This document shows positions 22,151-34,686 of a DNA stretch of 64,000 bases, piece by piece (position 1 is the first letter of the stretch; the number at the start of each line of letters is the position of its first letter). This DNA is from Peromyscus leucopus. Its lineage: Eukaryota; Chordata; Mammalia; Rodentia; Cricetidae. The translations under genes were made by a program, and so were the position numbers. A model generated the notes under the pieces. The model was not told where the DNA came from. It did not search any database and saw only the letters and a program-made list of their open reading frames with translations. Location: assembly GCF_004664715.2 (NCBI RefSeq), contig NC_051065.1, positions 152,422,826 to 152,486,825 of the forward strand. The letters are read 5' to 3'.

Positions 22151-23903
22151 ATGTCTCCTTTGGATTTATTTATTGGGGACAAAAGTATATTGTGGCCATA
22201 GCAAAGAAAAAAAGAGATGATATTCTCTGCAAAGCACGTAGTGGATTTGCCATCATCGAAACCTTCTTGGCAGAGGACAACAGGTGTGAGAGGGCCAGAC
22301 CCTCTCAGGTGCTCCCTGAAAGTCCTGCTCCCTGTTTGCATGCATTTTTAGTCCTACAAGGTAGCTCCTGGGTGACAGCATGACATTTCCGGAACCACCG
22401 CTGTTTTGGAAGGGCCTCTGCCTTTCCCGGGCAGGACAAGTGGCAGATGGCCACAAGAGCTGGCCATAGCCGAGCTTCTAGCCTGGGCACAGAGAAGCTC
22501 TCTCTCTTTCCAGCCTTCCCATCCTTGCTGCTGCCCGGCCTTCCTATTAAGATTCAGGCTGGCTTGGCCGATTAGATCATTTTGCTTCCAGTAAGTGAGC
22601 TGGCTACTTATGCATTCTCCAGCATCCTCAGTGCCAGACACATTTCTCAATCCTCCTCTGCTGGTCAGCCAAGACCAGGAACAGAGTGTTTCCACCTTCC
22701 TTACGTCAATCTGTCCGGCTGTAGCAGGTGGCTCTGTTGGAAGGCTACACCCTCAACTCTGCATGTCCAGAAGACTGTCTGCTTCCCTGTCCGCTGACAC
22801 CAGGCAGAAGCCCCACCCAGGGAACAGAGCTACTGCCTCTGGGGCGCACCCTTTCAGACCATCTCCCTGTATGCGTACATGGGAAGAGTGTGAACAGCAG
22901 CTGGTGGTTCTGAGTGGGCGTGTTTCCTGATGGTGGACCAAGTTCTCTGAAGCTTCTGAAGTGACATTGTCATCACTTGAATAAAAGCACAGATCAGCCC
23001 TTGAGTGAGGAGGGGTCTGGAAATTATGCCTGACTCTGACCTGAAAATACTTGCTCAGGGAGTGGAGTTGCCCTGATCGGGGCTGACCTTGGTTCTTTAG
23101 GAGTTAGAATGCAGGGATAGAATTAGAGTGAGCGCCGCTGTCAGGGGAGAGCTGGAACTACAGCCCGGAACCCAGACATGGGCTGTTTGGAGAATGAGTG
23201 ACAGTCAGGCTGCAGGCCTCTGTGAGGGCATGGTGTGGACAGCTGACCAGGCTGAGGTACGCTTCAGGGAGCTCAGGTGCACACAGAGCTAGGCCTACGT
23301 CTTGAAAAGGAGGATAGAAGAATAGCTGTGGATACAGGGTATCTTGCCTGGGGCTAAGAGGCAGGTCCAAGGAGGCACAGTGGTTAAAAAAAAAAAATGT
23401 GCTAACTAAGTAAGGGATCCACTCGAGAGAGAGTCAAGGCTTCAGAGCTTCTCAGAATCTTTTCTCTAGTTCACCAAAACTCAAAATCCAGAAAAGCTGT
23501 CAGTGTGTGAAGGGGAAATGAAATGTTGATCTGTCCATACCGCACATAGTAAACTGGAGGTCAAGACGGTACAAGAATGGCCTGGAAGGCGGGACAACTA
23601 TGGTGGTGTGGTTGGTCCTCAGGGTTAGCTGTTTGGGATGCCAGTGAAGCGGGTGGTCAGCAGTAGGATGGGGCTCCGTGGTACTTCCCTTTCCTTTCGC
23701 TGAATCTCTTTTTCTTGTTGGGAAGCAGCTGCAGGCTGCTCGATCTCAGCCACCCCGGGGCTCTCGCCCCTCAGGGTTCTGGAGCTGCAGTGAGTTCTTC
23801 AGCGGTTTACTGAGAACTAGCTCCTCTCAGTCTCCAGGGCTGACACCTCCTGCAAGCCACCTGCAATCTAAGAGGAATGCTCTCCACCACTTGGATGCTA
23901 GTT
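22151..23903. other. Anonymous unique sequence
   Basis: About 1.75 kb, fairly GC-rich, with an 11-bp A-run near 23,387. Several overlapping short frames occur on both strands, but none shows a domain or credible splice context. Confidence 0.45.
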
Positions 23904-24050
23904 TTGTTTGTTTTCACACAGGGTCTCACTATGCAGCCCATTCTGTACCCACTGAGCTTCTGATATAGTCACGGCTGGCCTTGAAGTCTTGATTCTCCTG
24001 CCTCAGCTTCTCAAGTGTTAGGAATTACAGATGTGTGCCTCCGTGCCCTT
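23904..24050 (-). mobile_element. Old B1/Alu-like SINE
   Basis: Antisense, diverged: CACAGGGTCTCACTATGCAG, CTGGCCTTGAAGTCTTGATT, CCTCAGCTTCTCAAGTGTTA. Confidence 0.65.
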
Positions 24051-25456
24051 CTTGGATGCTCATCTGGAGCCACTTCCCTCCAGGAGGGTACAAAGACCCG
24101 CTGGCTCCCAGTATCTGGTTCCCTGCCCTCCCATCTTGGCACTCATGGTCCCAAGCTCTGTAACTCACTGCTGCAGCCAGGATCCTTGTCCACAGTCTGC
24201 CAATTCTCTGTTTCTAAAGGCCAAAGAATGCCAAGTTCGTGAGGCGGGAGTGCAGGCTGGTGAGAGAGCAAGAGGTGTGGCCCCAGAGTGTAGAAGTCCA
24301 GTGAGCAGGGCCTACATTGAGCCTGGACATTGCCTCTATGGGGAGCCCGGCCTGTGACAGAGCCTGCATCAGGACCACTATGAAGAAGCCAGTGTCCAGT
24401 CTCCCTGGTGATGTTCTCTGAGAGCCCAACCCTACCCACAGTCAGCTAGATACCCCAAGAGTTGCTCCTGTCTGGGATGATGGATGCCTTCAGTGGTCTT
24501 TGTCCTTGGGTCCTACACCTTGGGCAGAGTTGCCTTGGTTCTCATGTGCTATCCCGAAGGCTGTGGTGACTGCCATTTGCTTTAAGGAAAAGTAAAACTG
24601 TCCCAGGCCAGGAGTCTCTGACCAGGCCTGAGTGTGCAGCTGGGCACTTCACTTGGTCAGCAGGCTTTGCCAGGACCACCACGGACTGAGATCCAGCCCT
24701 TCTCTGTGGGAGTATGACGGTGACTGACCAGTCCTCAAATGGACACCTGTAAGCACCCGGCACAAAGGGAAACCAAGGTCACTGCCTTGTTGCAATGTCA
24801 CATGCTGCCTGACCAGAGCACACAATGCTCCTGAGCATGCGGCTGGGGCTGCTGCCTCCGACAGCTGCATGACGTTTGTCCCTTCTGTGCTATCCAGAGT
24901 TCAGTGTGAGCATTCCTGGCACTATCTCCATGGCTGACGCCATTGTCACCACCCCCACCTTGGAGCTTTTTTAACTTCTCACACCCTCCACCTGCAGGGT
25001 CCGGTGATATCATCCACTGATGTCACTAGCTGAGGAGAAATTGAAGAAGATTTTCTTGTTCCCCTCCCTGCATTGGGCCAAATGCTCAGATACCTGTCCT
25101 TTCCACTGCTGTCTCTGTAGGGTTGGTGGAAGCCTGGAAGAGAGCCAATAGGGAGCCTCCAAACCCCCAGTTGCCCCCAGTCTGAGGCCACAGATGGAAG
25201 TTCCAAGTCTAGCCTCAGCCAAGGCAGCACCTGAGGCTTGGGACAGTGGGAATATAGGGAAAGAGCCTGCCCACCCCCTTTTCCATGTTGACAGATTTCT
25301 CTAAGGAGAGTTGGCTGTCACGTGCCATCCACATACATCTGTACCTCTGCAGGCAGATGTGACCTCCACTGTCCCCGTGTAGAACTCAATAGCAGATTAT
25401 GCATGGTGTGTCGCGAGCACCAGCCAAACCACTAAGTGATGACATATCCAGTTAGG
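24051..25456. other. Anonymous unique sequence
   Basis: About 1.4 kb without recognisable gene or repeat. Confidence 0.45.
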
Positions 25457-25464
25457 TGACGTCA
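25457..25464. promoter_or_regulatory. Consensus CRE (TGACGTCA)
   Basis: A full palindromic CREB/ATF site in unique sequence, with TGATGACATA about 20 bp upstream. A single site of this kind can occur by chance. No promoter is visible around it. Confidence 0.3.
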
Positions 25465-25721
25465 TGTGAGCGAGATGCTCCCTCACAACCTTCTGTGTTT
25501 CTGTGAGTGTACAGCCTATAGAGACACAAAGCCACAAGGAATGCCAGAGGCATGCATGCTAATTACGTTGTAAGGATGTGGGAAAGGAGGATTTGACTTT
25601 ATCTATAAGGTCCGAGGTTTTGACAAAAAGATAGTCATGTATTCAGGATGTAATTAAACTACAGCAAAATAAAAAGAAATATCACGAGGAAATGATTCTA
25701 TTAATAAAAAGATGTTAGGCC

Positions 25722-25905
25722 TGAAGCCATGGCTTAGTGGTAAAGAGCACATGCCGCTCTTGTAGAGGACCCAAGCTCAGTTCCCAGTGCTTATTCTAGG
25801 TGGCTCACAAACCCCCATAAGTGTAGCTCTGGAGGATCCATTGCTCTTCTGGCCTCTGTGGGCACTGCACTCACAAGCAACCCCCACACATGCACAATTT
25901 AAAAG
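25722..25905 (+). mobile_element. B3 SINE
   Basis: Sense B3: GAAGCCATGGCTTAGTGGTA, CCCAAGCTCAGTTCCCAGTG, GCTCTTCTGGCCTCTGTGGG and an A-rich end. Confidence 0.8.
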
Positions 25906-26764
25906 ATATTAAACATAAATAAGTAACTAGAATCCTGTACTACCAAAACTATATAGAAAGTCCAGAGACTTTAAAAAGTCAAATAAATAACTATAGAACT
26001 CTGATAAAATGACTAGACATATGATAACACTTACCAAAGTAGATCTTCACCATCACTGTTTATTGAGCTCGTAGTCTGAGAGCACAAAGGTGGTCTTTAA
26101 CCTTCTGTCATGGCTGACCAGGAGGGGCCTTAGTGAGCAGAGGGGCTTCTGGCCCCACAGGGAGAGACAGGTAAGGCTTTCAGTGGTGTCTCTGAGCAAA
26201 ACAGACAGACAGACAGACAGACAAACAAACAGGGCCAAGAAGGGGAGAAGTTGGTAGTCCCTAAAGACCCCAGAGATGAAGACTGATGCTGCCCACTTTC
26301 CTGTCCTGAAGACAGTGGTCCGGTCCTTGACCGAGAGCTAGTCTTGGCACTGTGGATGGGCCAGCACCCTGCTTCTCCTCCACCCATTGCACCCCCATAT
26401 ATCTACAAAGGATGCAGACAGGTGCTCTATTGCAATCTCTCCTCCTGTCTGGCAGGAATTTAAGGATCTCTGCTTGTCTGCTCTCTCTGGACCACAACCT
26501 CCTTAGGGATGCCTGTCACAGAGCCATCGTTCCTTCCAAGAGCTCTGTGGCCATGCAACCAGCCCTATGACACCCACCCCAGCCCTTCATGTAAGGCAAT
26601 AGACGCACAGGGAGAATCTACCAGATGAGAGGAGACTTGAGGCTGACTGTGATGGACACAGCCTATTAGGCCTCCGCCATTGGATCCTTGGAAAGCTCAG
26701 GCTGTGGAGAGGAAAGCTATGTCCTTCCTCCAGGGACCTGGAAATTACAGCTGGTGATAAACCT
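25906..26764. other. Anonymous sequence with a short (GACA)n tract
   Basis: Positions 26,202-26,231 are a GACA/CAAA simple repeat. The rest is unique with no supported gene. Confidence 0.45.
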
Positions 26765-26900
26765 GCTGTTTATCCTAATTAGCAGCCTTAATACCTCATG
26801 CAAGCCATTAACAGGCTGGTGCATTGATACACATCTTTAGATGTAATTAGTAATGTTGTTAGCCTAATCCATAATCAATACCTGGGTAATTGCTTCCTAG
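26765..26900. promoter_or_regulatory. Candidate homeodomain-rich conserved element
   Basis: Between GC-richer flanks, about 135 bp carry many TAAT cores: CTAATTAG (26,775), TTAATACC, CATTAAC, GTAATTAGTAATG (26,844), CCTAATCC (a bicoid/OTX-type site, about 26,862), ATAATCAAT and GGTAATTGC (26,885). Dense homeodomain cores in unique sequence are typical of conserved developmental enhancers. That this one acts as an enhancer is inference. Confidence 0.4.
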
Positions 26901-28612
26901 GGTTTGTATTTAGTCCTTGGGGTTGTGGCATTGTGAGCAATATCCATCTGCAGACATTCTAATGGACGTGTGCAGGTTACTGACAGCCAGGCTCCTCATG
27001 GAATCCCAGGAGTTGTGGCCTCTGGTCAGAAGGGGAGCGTGGTGGGTCATAGAGTGGGTGTTGGCTTTCCAGCTACCTGGCCCTTCAGGGGCTTGAGCGA
27101 TCACACTTCTGGCTCATCCAGAAATGGATTGCAGCTCTAGAACAAGAGGGACCACTTCAGAAACTAGGTAAAAAGGGTGACCCTAGGGCCTGGAAGACTC
27201 CAGACCTCAGGCATCATCCCTTTGGATATCACCTCCCTGCCAGAAGAATGTGAAGAGGGTACTGAGGATGACACCCAGATTAGAGATGCTATTAGGCCAT
27301 CCCGTCACATTCTTCTCCGTGCCTTCCCCTGTTGCCGCTTAGGCTTGCCGGGAAGGCTGCAGTTGAGCCCTGTGTTTTCCTCTCTGACAGCGCTGGTGGC
27401 CCAAGGTCAGGCAAGAGTGACAGGAGAGAGCCTGCGGACAGCTATCTTATGAATGGGCTCCCATCTGACTGTGATTGGAATGGATACCCAGCTTCCGCTT
27501 CCAGGAACGTCTCCAGCAAAGAGATCTGGGCTGCGAAGGTCTGGGCTGGAATGCTCTGAGGGCGAGCCATAAATCTCTCCCCAAAATGATGATGCATAAG
27601 CTAATTGCTCTGGAGGCACCGTGCTCACCCCTTGGAGCCAACATGTCATTCTGCATCCTCCCAGCTCTACCATTCTCTGGGAACAGGGCCAAAGAGGGGT
27701 GGATGGGCGTTGGCAAAGTCACCATGAAGGAAAACATTTTAATTCATTTAATTATGAGACTCTCAGAAACCCAGGCTCTGTTTCTCCTTGGGCTGGTTAA
27801 AGAAAATGAGAAGTGGCTTGTTCCCACCCCCCACCTTCTCCTTATCCAAAGAGGCTCTGAAAAGTGGGGGGTGTGGGCAGCGTGGAGCTATGCACAGCCA
27901 GGAACGCTAGCCCAGACAATAAAATGCTAGCCCAACCAGTGCTGGCTTGCAAGGCTTCCCCATGCAGTTCACCTTGTTTTGTCTTTCCTTCCATATGAGG
28001 AGTCCCCGGGGATCTGCCGTTTGTGGCCCACTAAACTTTGTCTTTCTTCCTTTCCCAAGCGTACCCATGACATCAAGATTGTAACATGTGCAACTTGTAG
28101 GTAATAATCTGCCTTGCCAGATTAACCACAAGGTCCTTATCTCTTATCATCCAGTCCATCTGTCTTATAACAGACCCACAGGGTCCACAGTCTGCATGCT
28201 GGGCTCCGCTCTGGCTCCTGAGAATGTACACGGGTAGCTAGCTCTCACTAGAAGCTTACAGCTCTTTAAAGAGATCACTGAGTGAAGAGAAATGGATCAA
28301 ATGGTGGAAAGGAACATACACAAACTATCCCCCCCCACACACCCGTCAACATCTCCAAGGGAGATAGACTGTTGCCTCCAGTCTTTACCACGAGGAGCAG
28401 GAATCCGGTAGCTGAGAGCCTTGGGCAGAAAATCCTCCAAACAGTGCCTCTTGCTCCTAGTGAGTAGCTGCTGGGCCTTGGTGGCTGTGATGGCTATCAG
28501 ACAGGAGGCTTTTGAAGGACTCTGCTACAAATGTGTAAGGCGGTGGGCACTGGTACCCTGAGTCTGAATGACAATGTCTTTCTTCGCACTTTACAGGGTA
28601 GCAGTGGAAGCC
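26901..28612. other. Anonymous unique sequence
   Basis: No exon is supported. A second small AT island at 27,735-27,760 (TTTTAATTCATTTAATTATG) sits in GC-rich surroundings and may be part of the same kind of regulatory DNA. A (GA)n of about 19 bp begins at 28,613. Confidence 0.4.
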
Positions 28613-29904
28613 AGAGAGAGAGAGAGAGAGCAGTGCCAGGGCAGGACAGAGCCCCGAGTGGCCTGCTTTTGTCCCCAAAGCCTAGAGGAGGTTGGGGGCA
28701 GGCAGGAATTGGGACATTGCTAATCTGTGTATGAAGGACACAGTCTGTTCTTTCCAGGGAAGGAAGGATCCTGTCTCTGACCGCTAGCAGGGAGTTTCAG
28801 CAGCTTCCTCAGTTTCCCCGTTTCTCTGAGCCTCTTGACCAGCTTGGCCTCTGGCTCCATATGGGCCCTATCCCAGGACAGAGGCCCCACCAACCAGCTA
28901 GCTCCAGACAGGGCAGTAGGCTGAAGTGAGCAGTGGCCAAGGTGCTATATAGTAAGTGATAAACGCATGTCCATGTGATCTTGCAGCAGCCCTTTACTGA
29001 GCCTGAGCAGCGCTGACAGTACCCATCCTTCCCCCACGGCCCCAGGGGGGGTGGAAACAGTAGTCACATAAACATATGAAACAGTTTCTGAGGATGCATG
29101 CTATGAAGAACATAAAACAAAAATTGGGACACGCCAGTGAGTGGGGCTGACGTGGTGGAGGCAGCCTGCTAGCCCAGCGGACTGAGAGGGCGGCCTCTGT
29201 GATGAGAAGTCAAATCTGCAAATAGATGTCTGGAGTAGGGAACAGCAGAGCAAAGGATTGTGGCAGGAAGAAGCTTGGAGAGTTCTGGGCAGGAGGAGGA
29301 TGGTATGGGACCGCATTGAGCAACCCAGGAAAATGCAATGGCCAGTGACACCTACGGCCTTGGTTTAGGTCCCTTCTAAGTGCAGGAAAGCAGGGTTTGC
29401 CTAGGGGTTAATGTGGGCGGTCCACTTAGGAGCATTGGCCTGAGAGGCGGCCCTGGATGCTAGGCGGAAGAGGCAGGGTCTCCTGGAGGAAACAGGCATT
29501 TCAGCAGGACCGTGGCCCACTGTTCTTGCTCATCTCTATGCCCTTGCCCTACTCAGGTGTCAACCTTTGAAGGTATGACCTTGTCTTCCCTAAGTGTCAA
29601 CATCTACAGGACTCACACCTGATCATATTCCACCCCCAAGGGAGAGAGGATACAGTGAATGACTGCTTAACAGAAACGGGTTTCCTGTGGATGATGAAAA
29701 CATTCTGGAACTAGATAGTTGCATGACACAGTGAATGTCCCAAACGTCATTGGCCCTGCACTTTAAAATATTTAAAACAGCAAAGTTTGGGTCATGTGTG
29801 TTTTTGTGACAACAGAAAATTAGTTCAGTGCCTTTTCATGAAAAATTGTTCTAGAATTAGAAGGAAATGTCCTCAACTTTCAAGTGCTCTTTGTCTCTGT
29901 CTCC

Positions 29905-29910
<6 letters not shown>
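28613..29910. other. Anonymous unique sequence
   Basis: Starts with a short (GA)n and holds no recognisable gene or SINE. Confidence 0.45.

Positions 29911-29989
<79 letters not shown>
29911..29989. repeat. Compound microsatellite (CT)n(CA)n
   Basis: About 25 CT units followed directly by about 14 CA units. Confidence 0.96.
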
Positions 29990-29992
<3 letters not shown>

Positions 29993-30224
29993 CTTATAGC
30001 TAACATTGAATTCAACATTGGAGTCAATCAGAAAAGACTAGATAAAAGGTCAGGAGCATCAGGGACGCCCACTCTTACCTCTCCTATTCAGCACTGTACT
30101 AGTAATCTGACTGTGCAACATGACACACACATATAAGGAAATAAAAACCATTACTGTTGGGAAGGGAAAATAAAATTGCCTCTTTTGTAGATGGTTGTCG
30201 ACATTAAAAATAAAATCTAAGAAG

Positions 30225-30512
30225 GGCTAGGGACGTAGCTTAGTCTACAAAGCACTTGCCATGCAAGCTTAAGGACCAAGCACGGTCCCCAGAGCCCACG
30301 TAAAAGGCTGTGCATGGTGGTACATGCTTTAATATAGGACTGGGGAAGTGGAGACAGACAGATCCCTTGGGCTTGCTGGCCACCAGCATATTCTAGTCAG
30401 TAAGTCCCAGGCCAGGGACAGACCCTGTTTCAAAAACACAAGATGAGAGGCACCTGAGGAACAACACCCCAAATTGACCTCTGACCTTCATACAGAAGCA
30501 CACACATACACA
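30225..30512 (+). mobile_element. B4 (ID + B1 composite) SINE
   Basis: Sense ID-like head GGGCTAGGGACGTAGCTTAG followed by a B1-like body (GTGCATGGTGGTACATGCTT, CAGGCCAGGGACAGACCCTG) and a CACACATACACATA end. The order ID then B1 is the B4 arrangement. Confidence 0.75.
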
Positions 30513-30544
30513 TATGTACAAAATCCTAAGGAATTTGCAAAAAG

Positions 30545-32460
30545 TAGGCAAGTGAAAATAAAAAATACCTCTTGTAATGCATGAGTTCAACCAAGTAGGA
30601 CACAAGATACACACACCAAGAGCTATAGAAAGTACACAAACTCATGGAGACTAAGCATACTAACTACTGATACCTGAGTCACTGAACAAATCATGAATTA
30701 GAGTTTAAAAAAATCTGAGAATTGAATGAAAGTGAAAATACAATATACTAAAATCTATGGGATACAATGAAGACAGTCCTAAAAGGAAAATCTATAGTGC
30801 TAACTATCTGCATAAAAAATCCAAGAGTTCTCAAATTAATAACTTAATGATGCACAGGAAGACCTTGGGAAAACAGCATCCCAAACCAGTGGCTTGGAAG
30901 AGATTATCAAAACCAAGGCTGAAATTAATGACAAAATTTAAAAATACAAAGAATCAAAGAATCAATGAAACAGAGCTGGTTCTTTGTCAAGATAAACAAG
31001 ACTGATAAACCTTTTAGCCAAATTAACCAAAAGAAAGAGAAAAGACCCAAAATAATAAAATTAGACATGAAAAATCAGAGACTATAACAGATACCAATAA
31101 AATTCAGAAAATCATTAGGACATATTTTTAAAACCTCTACACCATTAAGTTTGAAAATCTAAAAGAAATGGATGAATTTCTAGATGCACACAACATAACT
31201 AAAATTAAACCAGAATGAAATCAATAGCTTAAAACATCCATAGCCAGCAACAATTGAAGCAATAATAAAAAGCCTTTCTATTAAAAATAAACCCAGTACC
31301 AGGATTCACTGCAAACTTCTCCCAGCAACTAAGGGAACAACCAGCATCAATACTACTCAGGTTATTGCATAAAATAGAAAAGAAAGAAATAGTTTTCAAA
31401 CTCTTTATGAATCTAGTATTACCCTGATATAGAAACCAAATAAACAACAAGAAAGAAAATTACAGGCCAGTCTCTCTGGTGTACATAGATACAAAAACTC
31501 TAAATGAAATATAGGAAAACTGAATCCTAAATTATATAAAAAAGATTATGACCAACTTAGCATCATTCTAGAAATGCAAGTGTGGTTATATATATATATC
31601 CCATCACATGAACAGACTCAAATATAGAAATCATAACGATCATCATTATGCAGAAAAGGCCTTTCACAACATCCAACAGACCTCCATGATAAAAGTCATG
31701 GATTGACTAAGAACAGAGAGCGTACTTGAACATTAAAATCCTACCCATCGTTAACTACTTAGATGCAAGAATATAGAACATTGGGTCTGGAATGTAGACC
31801 ATTGACAGCGAACTTCTGCCCTCCGGGGGTTCCTCCATTTGTGCTGTAAGCCTGTACGTATTTAAGGTTTCTTCCCTCTTTCAATAAACAGCATTCGACA
31901 TCCAATCGTACGGATAAAAAAAAAAATCCTACCCATGACAAATCTATAGCCAATATCATGCTAAATAGATAAAACCTCATAGCATTCCACTAAGATCAGG
32001 AACAAGGGTGCTCATTCTCTCTATTCCTATCCAATAAAGTGCTTGAAGTCTTCGCTAGAGCAATAAGACAAGAGAAGGAAATAAAAGATACAGATGGGAA
32101 AAGAAATCAACCTGCCACTATTTGCTGATGTTATGATTCTGTGTGTAAGAGACACAAAATGCTCCATCAAAACTCAGACCTGATGATAAACTTTTTCAGC
32201 AAAGTGGCAGGATACAAAATTAACACACAAAAATCAGCAGCCTTCCTACATACCAATGACAAATGGACAGAGAAAGAAACTAGGAAAATAATATTGTTCA
32301 CAATAGACTTAAAAAAAATCCTGGAATAAACCTAACCAAGAAAATGAAAGACTTTCACAGTGAAACATTAAGATAAAGAAAAAATAAATTGAGGAAGATA
32401 CCTGAAAATAGGAAGACCTCCCATACTTGTAGATTAGAATAAGCACTATTATGAAAAATG
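30545..32460 (+). mobile_element. LINE-1 ORF2 fragment, sense
   Basis: Follows L1 ORF2 order: AGGAAAATCTATAGTGCTAA, GAATCAATGAAACAGAGCTG, GATGAATTTCTAGATGCACA, TTACAGGCCAGTCTCTCTGG and AAGTGGCAGGATACAAAATT. It has many stops and is non-coding. It is interrupted at 31,749-31,922 by a retroposed sequence and replaced after about 32,460 by an antisense L1 piece. Confidence 0.88.
31749..31922 (+). mobile_element. Retroposed transcript 3' end with 14-bp target duplication
   Basis: A 174-bp block foreign to L1 ends in a poly(A) run, with AATAAA at 31,883-31,888 about 30 bp upstream. AAAATCCTACCCAT occurs at 31,735-31,748 and 31,923-31,936, flanking it exactly. The GTATTTAAGGTTTCTTCCCTC and CAATAAACAGCATTCG text looks like the R region of an LTR. 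I infer that a polyadenylated, LTR-terminated transcript was copied in by L1 machinery. Confidence 0.8.
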
Positions 32461-32464
32461 ATCC

Positions 32465-33386
32465 CATGCAGTCCTATCCCCTTGGTCTGCCTCAATTTAG
32501 GGCCTCTATTTCTTTAATTGTTGTTACACACATTCCTAAATATATGCATACGACCAGTTCAGACCATGATATGTTACTTGAATGTATATGATTTCAGGCA
32601 TGGCTACATGGGATTAGATAACCAATTTGTGGTGTCTTTCCTGGGGAAGACTATTTCTCTCACTCTCAGCATTCCTCAGTGGATTGCAGTTCTCTGTCTA
32701 AGGTAGAGGTTTCTGAATATACTCCCTTCCATGTTAGTATGTCAATTGATGTTGACTGTGTTTGAGTCTTGATTAGATAACAATTATGAAACTTCATAAG
32801 TGTAAGTTCTCTGACACTTCTAGGAGACACAATCTCACAGCAAACTTCTTGTTCCTCTGGCTCTTACCATCTTTCTGCTTCCTCTTCTGCTCTGATTCCT
32901 CTACCTTAGGGGCAGAAGTTGTGTTGCTGATGTATCAGTTGAGGCTGGGTACCACATGGTCACTTGCTCTCTGCATTTTGATCAGTTGTAGTTTTCTGTA
33001 ATGGTCTCTATTACAAGGGGACATATCTTTGATAAGGAGTGAGAACTGTATTTGTGGGTAGAAGGATAAATATTTTATTGTGGTTAGAAACTATGCTGGT
33101 TTAGTTAAGTGGGTTTTATGGGCTCCCTTCTAATGTCTGTGATGTCACTAGCCCCAGGTGTTGGCTAGGTTTCCGGTACTCACCATAATCTCCATCTTGT
33201 TGAATCAGCCAGAAGTCCATAGAGAGCTGTTGGTTACAACCAAGGTATGCATACCAATATTGCACTCTCAGGATATCATACGATGTTGGGCACTGTTTTA
33301 GTTCGTGGGCATCGTAACTGTGTGGGACTACTGGTTGCTTCCCTTCCTTGGAAGCCTGCATGGCATCTTCTGGTCTCAACAAAGGC
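32465..33386 (-). mobile_element. LINE-1 3' region, antisense
   Basis: Text such as CTGGCTCTTACCATCTTTCT, GATGTATCAGTTGAGGCTGG and CATGGCATCTTCTGGTCTCA fits rodent L1 3' UTR in antisense. It lies between two sense ORF2 pieces and replaces a few hundred bp of ORF2. Confidence 0.6.
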
Positions 33387-34565
33387 CTAAATGTAAAAAT
33401 CTAAAACATGGAAACTGACAGAGGAAAACATAGGCAGTTCCCCTACAGAATATAGGTATAGGAAAGGACTTTCTGCTTATGACTCCATTTGTCCAGAATT
33501 GAGGCCACCAATTGATAAGTGGGGCATCATAAAACTAAAAGGCTTTTGCCCAGCTAAAGAAACAATCAATCAAGTGAAGAGGAAGCCCACATAATGGGAG
33601 AGAATTTCTGACAACTATATACATGACAGGTTTACTATCTAGAATATATAAAGAACTAAAAGAAAAAAAAGGAATCAAAAAGCCAAACAACCAATTCAAA
33701 AAATGGGCTATGGATCTGAACATAGAGTTTTCTCAAAAGGAGAAAAAAAGCCGGGCGGTGGTGGCGCACGCCTTTAATCCCAGCACTCGGGAGGCAGAGC
33801 CAGGCGGATCTCTGTGAGTTCGAGGCCAGCCTGGGCTACCAAGTGAGTTCCAGGAAAGGCGCAAAGCTACACAGAGAAACCCTGTCTCGAAAAACCAAAA
33901 AAAAAAAAAGAGAAAAAAAGTCTAAGAAATATCTCAAAAATGTTCATTGTTCCTAGCAATCAGGAAGACGCAAATCAAAATAACTCTGAAGTTCCATCTC
34001 AGCACAGTTAGAAAGACAAAGATTGGCAAAACAACCAACAACAAGCCCTGAGGATGGTGTGAGGAAGGAGGAATACTCCTTCGCTGCTGGAGGGTTGCAA
34101 ACCCATCCAGCCACTCTGGAAACCAATGTGGAAAATTTTCATAAAAGTAAAAATAAATCTGTGGTGCAGTAGATGCCCAAAGGACTCGATACCTACTCCA
34201 CAGATGCCTGTTCAGCCATGTTCATTGCTGCTCTGTTCATAATAGCCAGAAAATGCCAACAGCGGAAATATTCTCCAGCTGACAGATGGATAATGAGAAT
34301 GTGGTACATATACACTATGGAATTCTATTCAGCTCTAAAAAAATGAAAACATAAAATTTGCAGATAAATGGATGAAACTAGAAAATATCATATTGAGTAT
34401 GGGAGCCCAGACTCAGAAAGACAAATGTCACATAGTCTCTCTCAGCTGTAGCTGCCAGATCCAGATCTTCAGATGTGAGTATACAACCTGGAATAACCAC
34501 AGAAACCAGGAGAACAAAAAAAGACCATGACCAAGAGAGAGGGAAACAGCAGGTCTAATAAATTT
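33387..34565 (+). mobile_element. LINE-1 ORF2 3' end and start of 3' UTR, sense
   Basis: Resumes L1 ORF2: AAGGCTTTTGCCCAGCTAAA, CACTCTGGAAACCAATGTGG, GTGGTACATATACACTATGG and GATAAATGGATGAAACTAGA, then CTGGAATAACCACAGAAACC of the 3' side. Interrupted by the B1 at 33,750. Confidence 0.88.
33750..33909 (+). mobile_element. Very young cricetid-type B1 SINE
   Basis: Intact B1 with CpG sites preserved (GCCGGGCGGTGGTGGCGCAC) and the GGAAAGGCGCAAAGCTACAC 3' half. A-rich target duplication GAGAAAAAAAG at 33,740-33,750 and 33,910-33,920. It sits inside L1 ORF2, so it is younger than that L1. Confidence 0.95.
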
Positions 34566-34686
34566 TCAAGTAACTAAAAACAAAGCAAAACAAAATCTTC
34601 AGTATTTATTGGTAGGCTCTGTATGGTGGGAATATCATTGTTCTTCAGCCCTGCAATCGGGTGACCTCACACCCACTTCAGATCTC
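34566..34686. other. Short spacer after L1
   Basis: Nothing recognisable. Confidence 0.4.
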
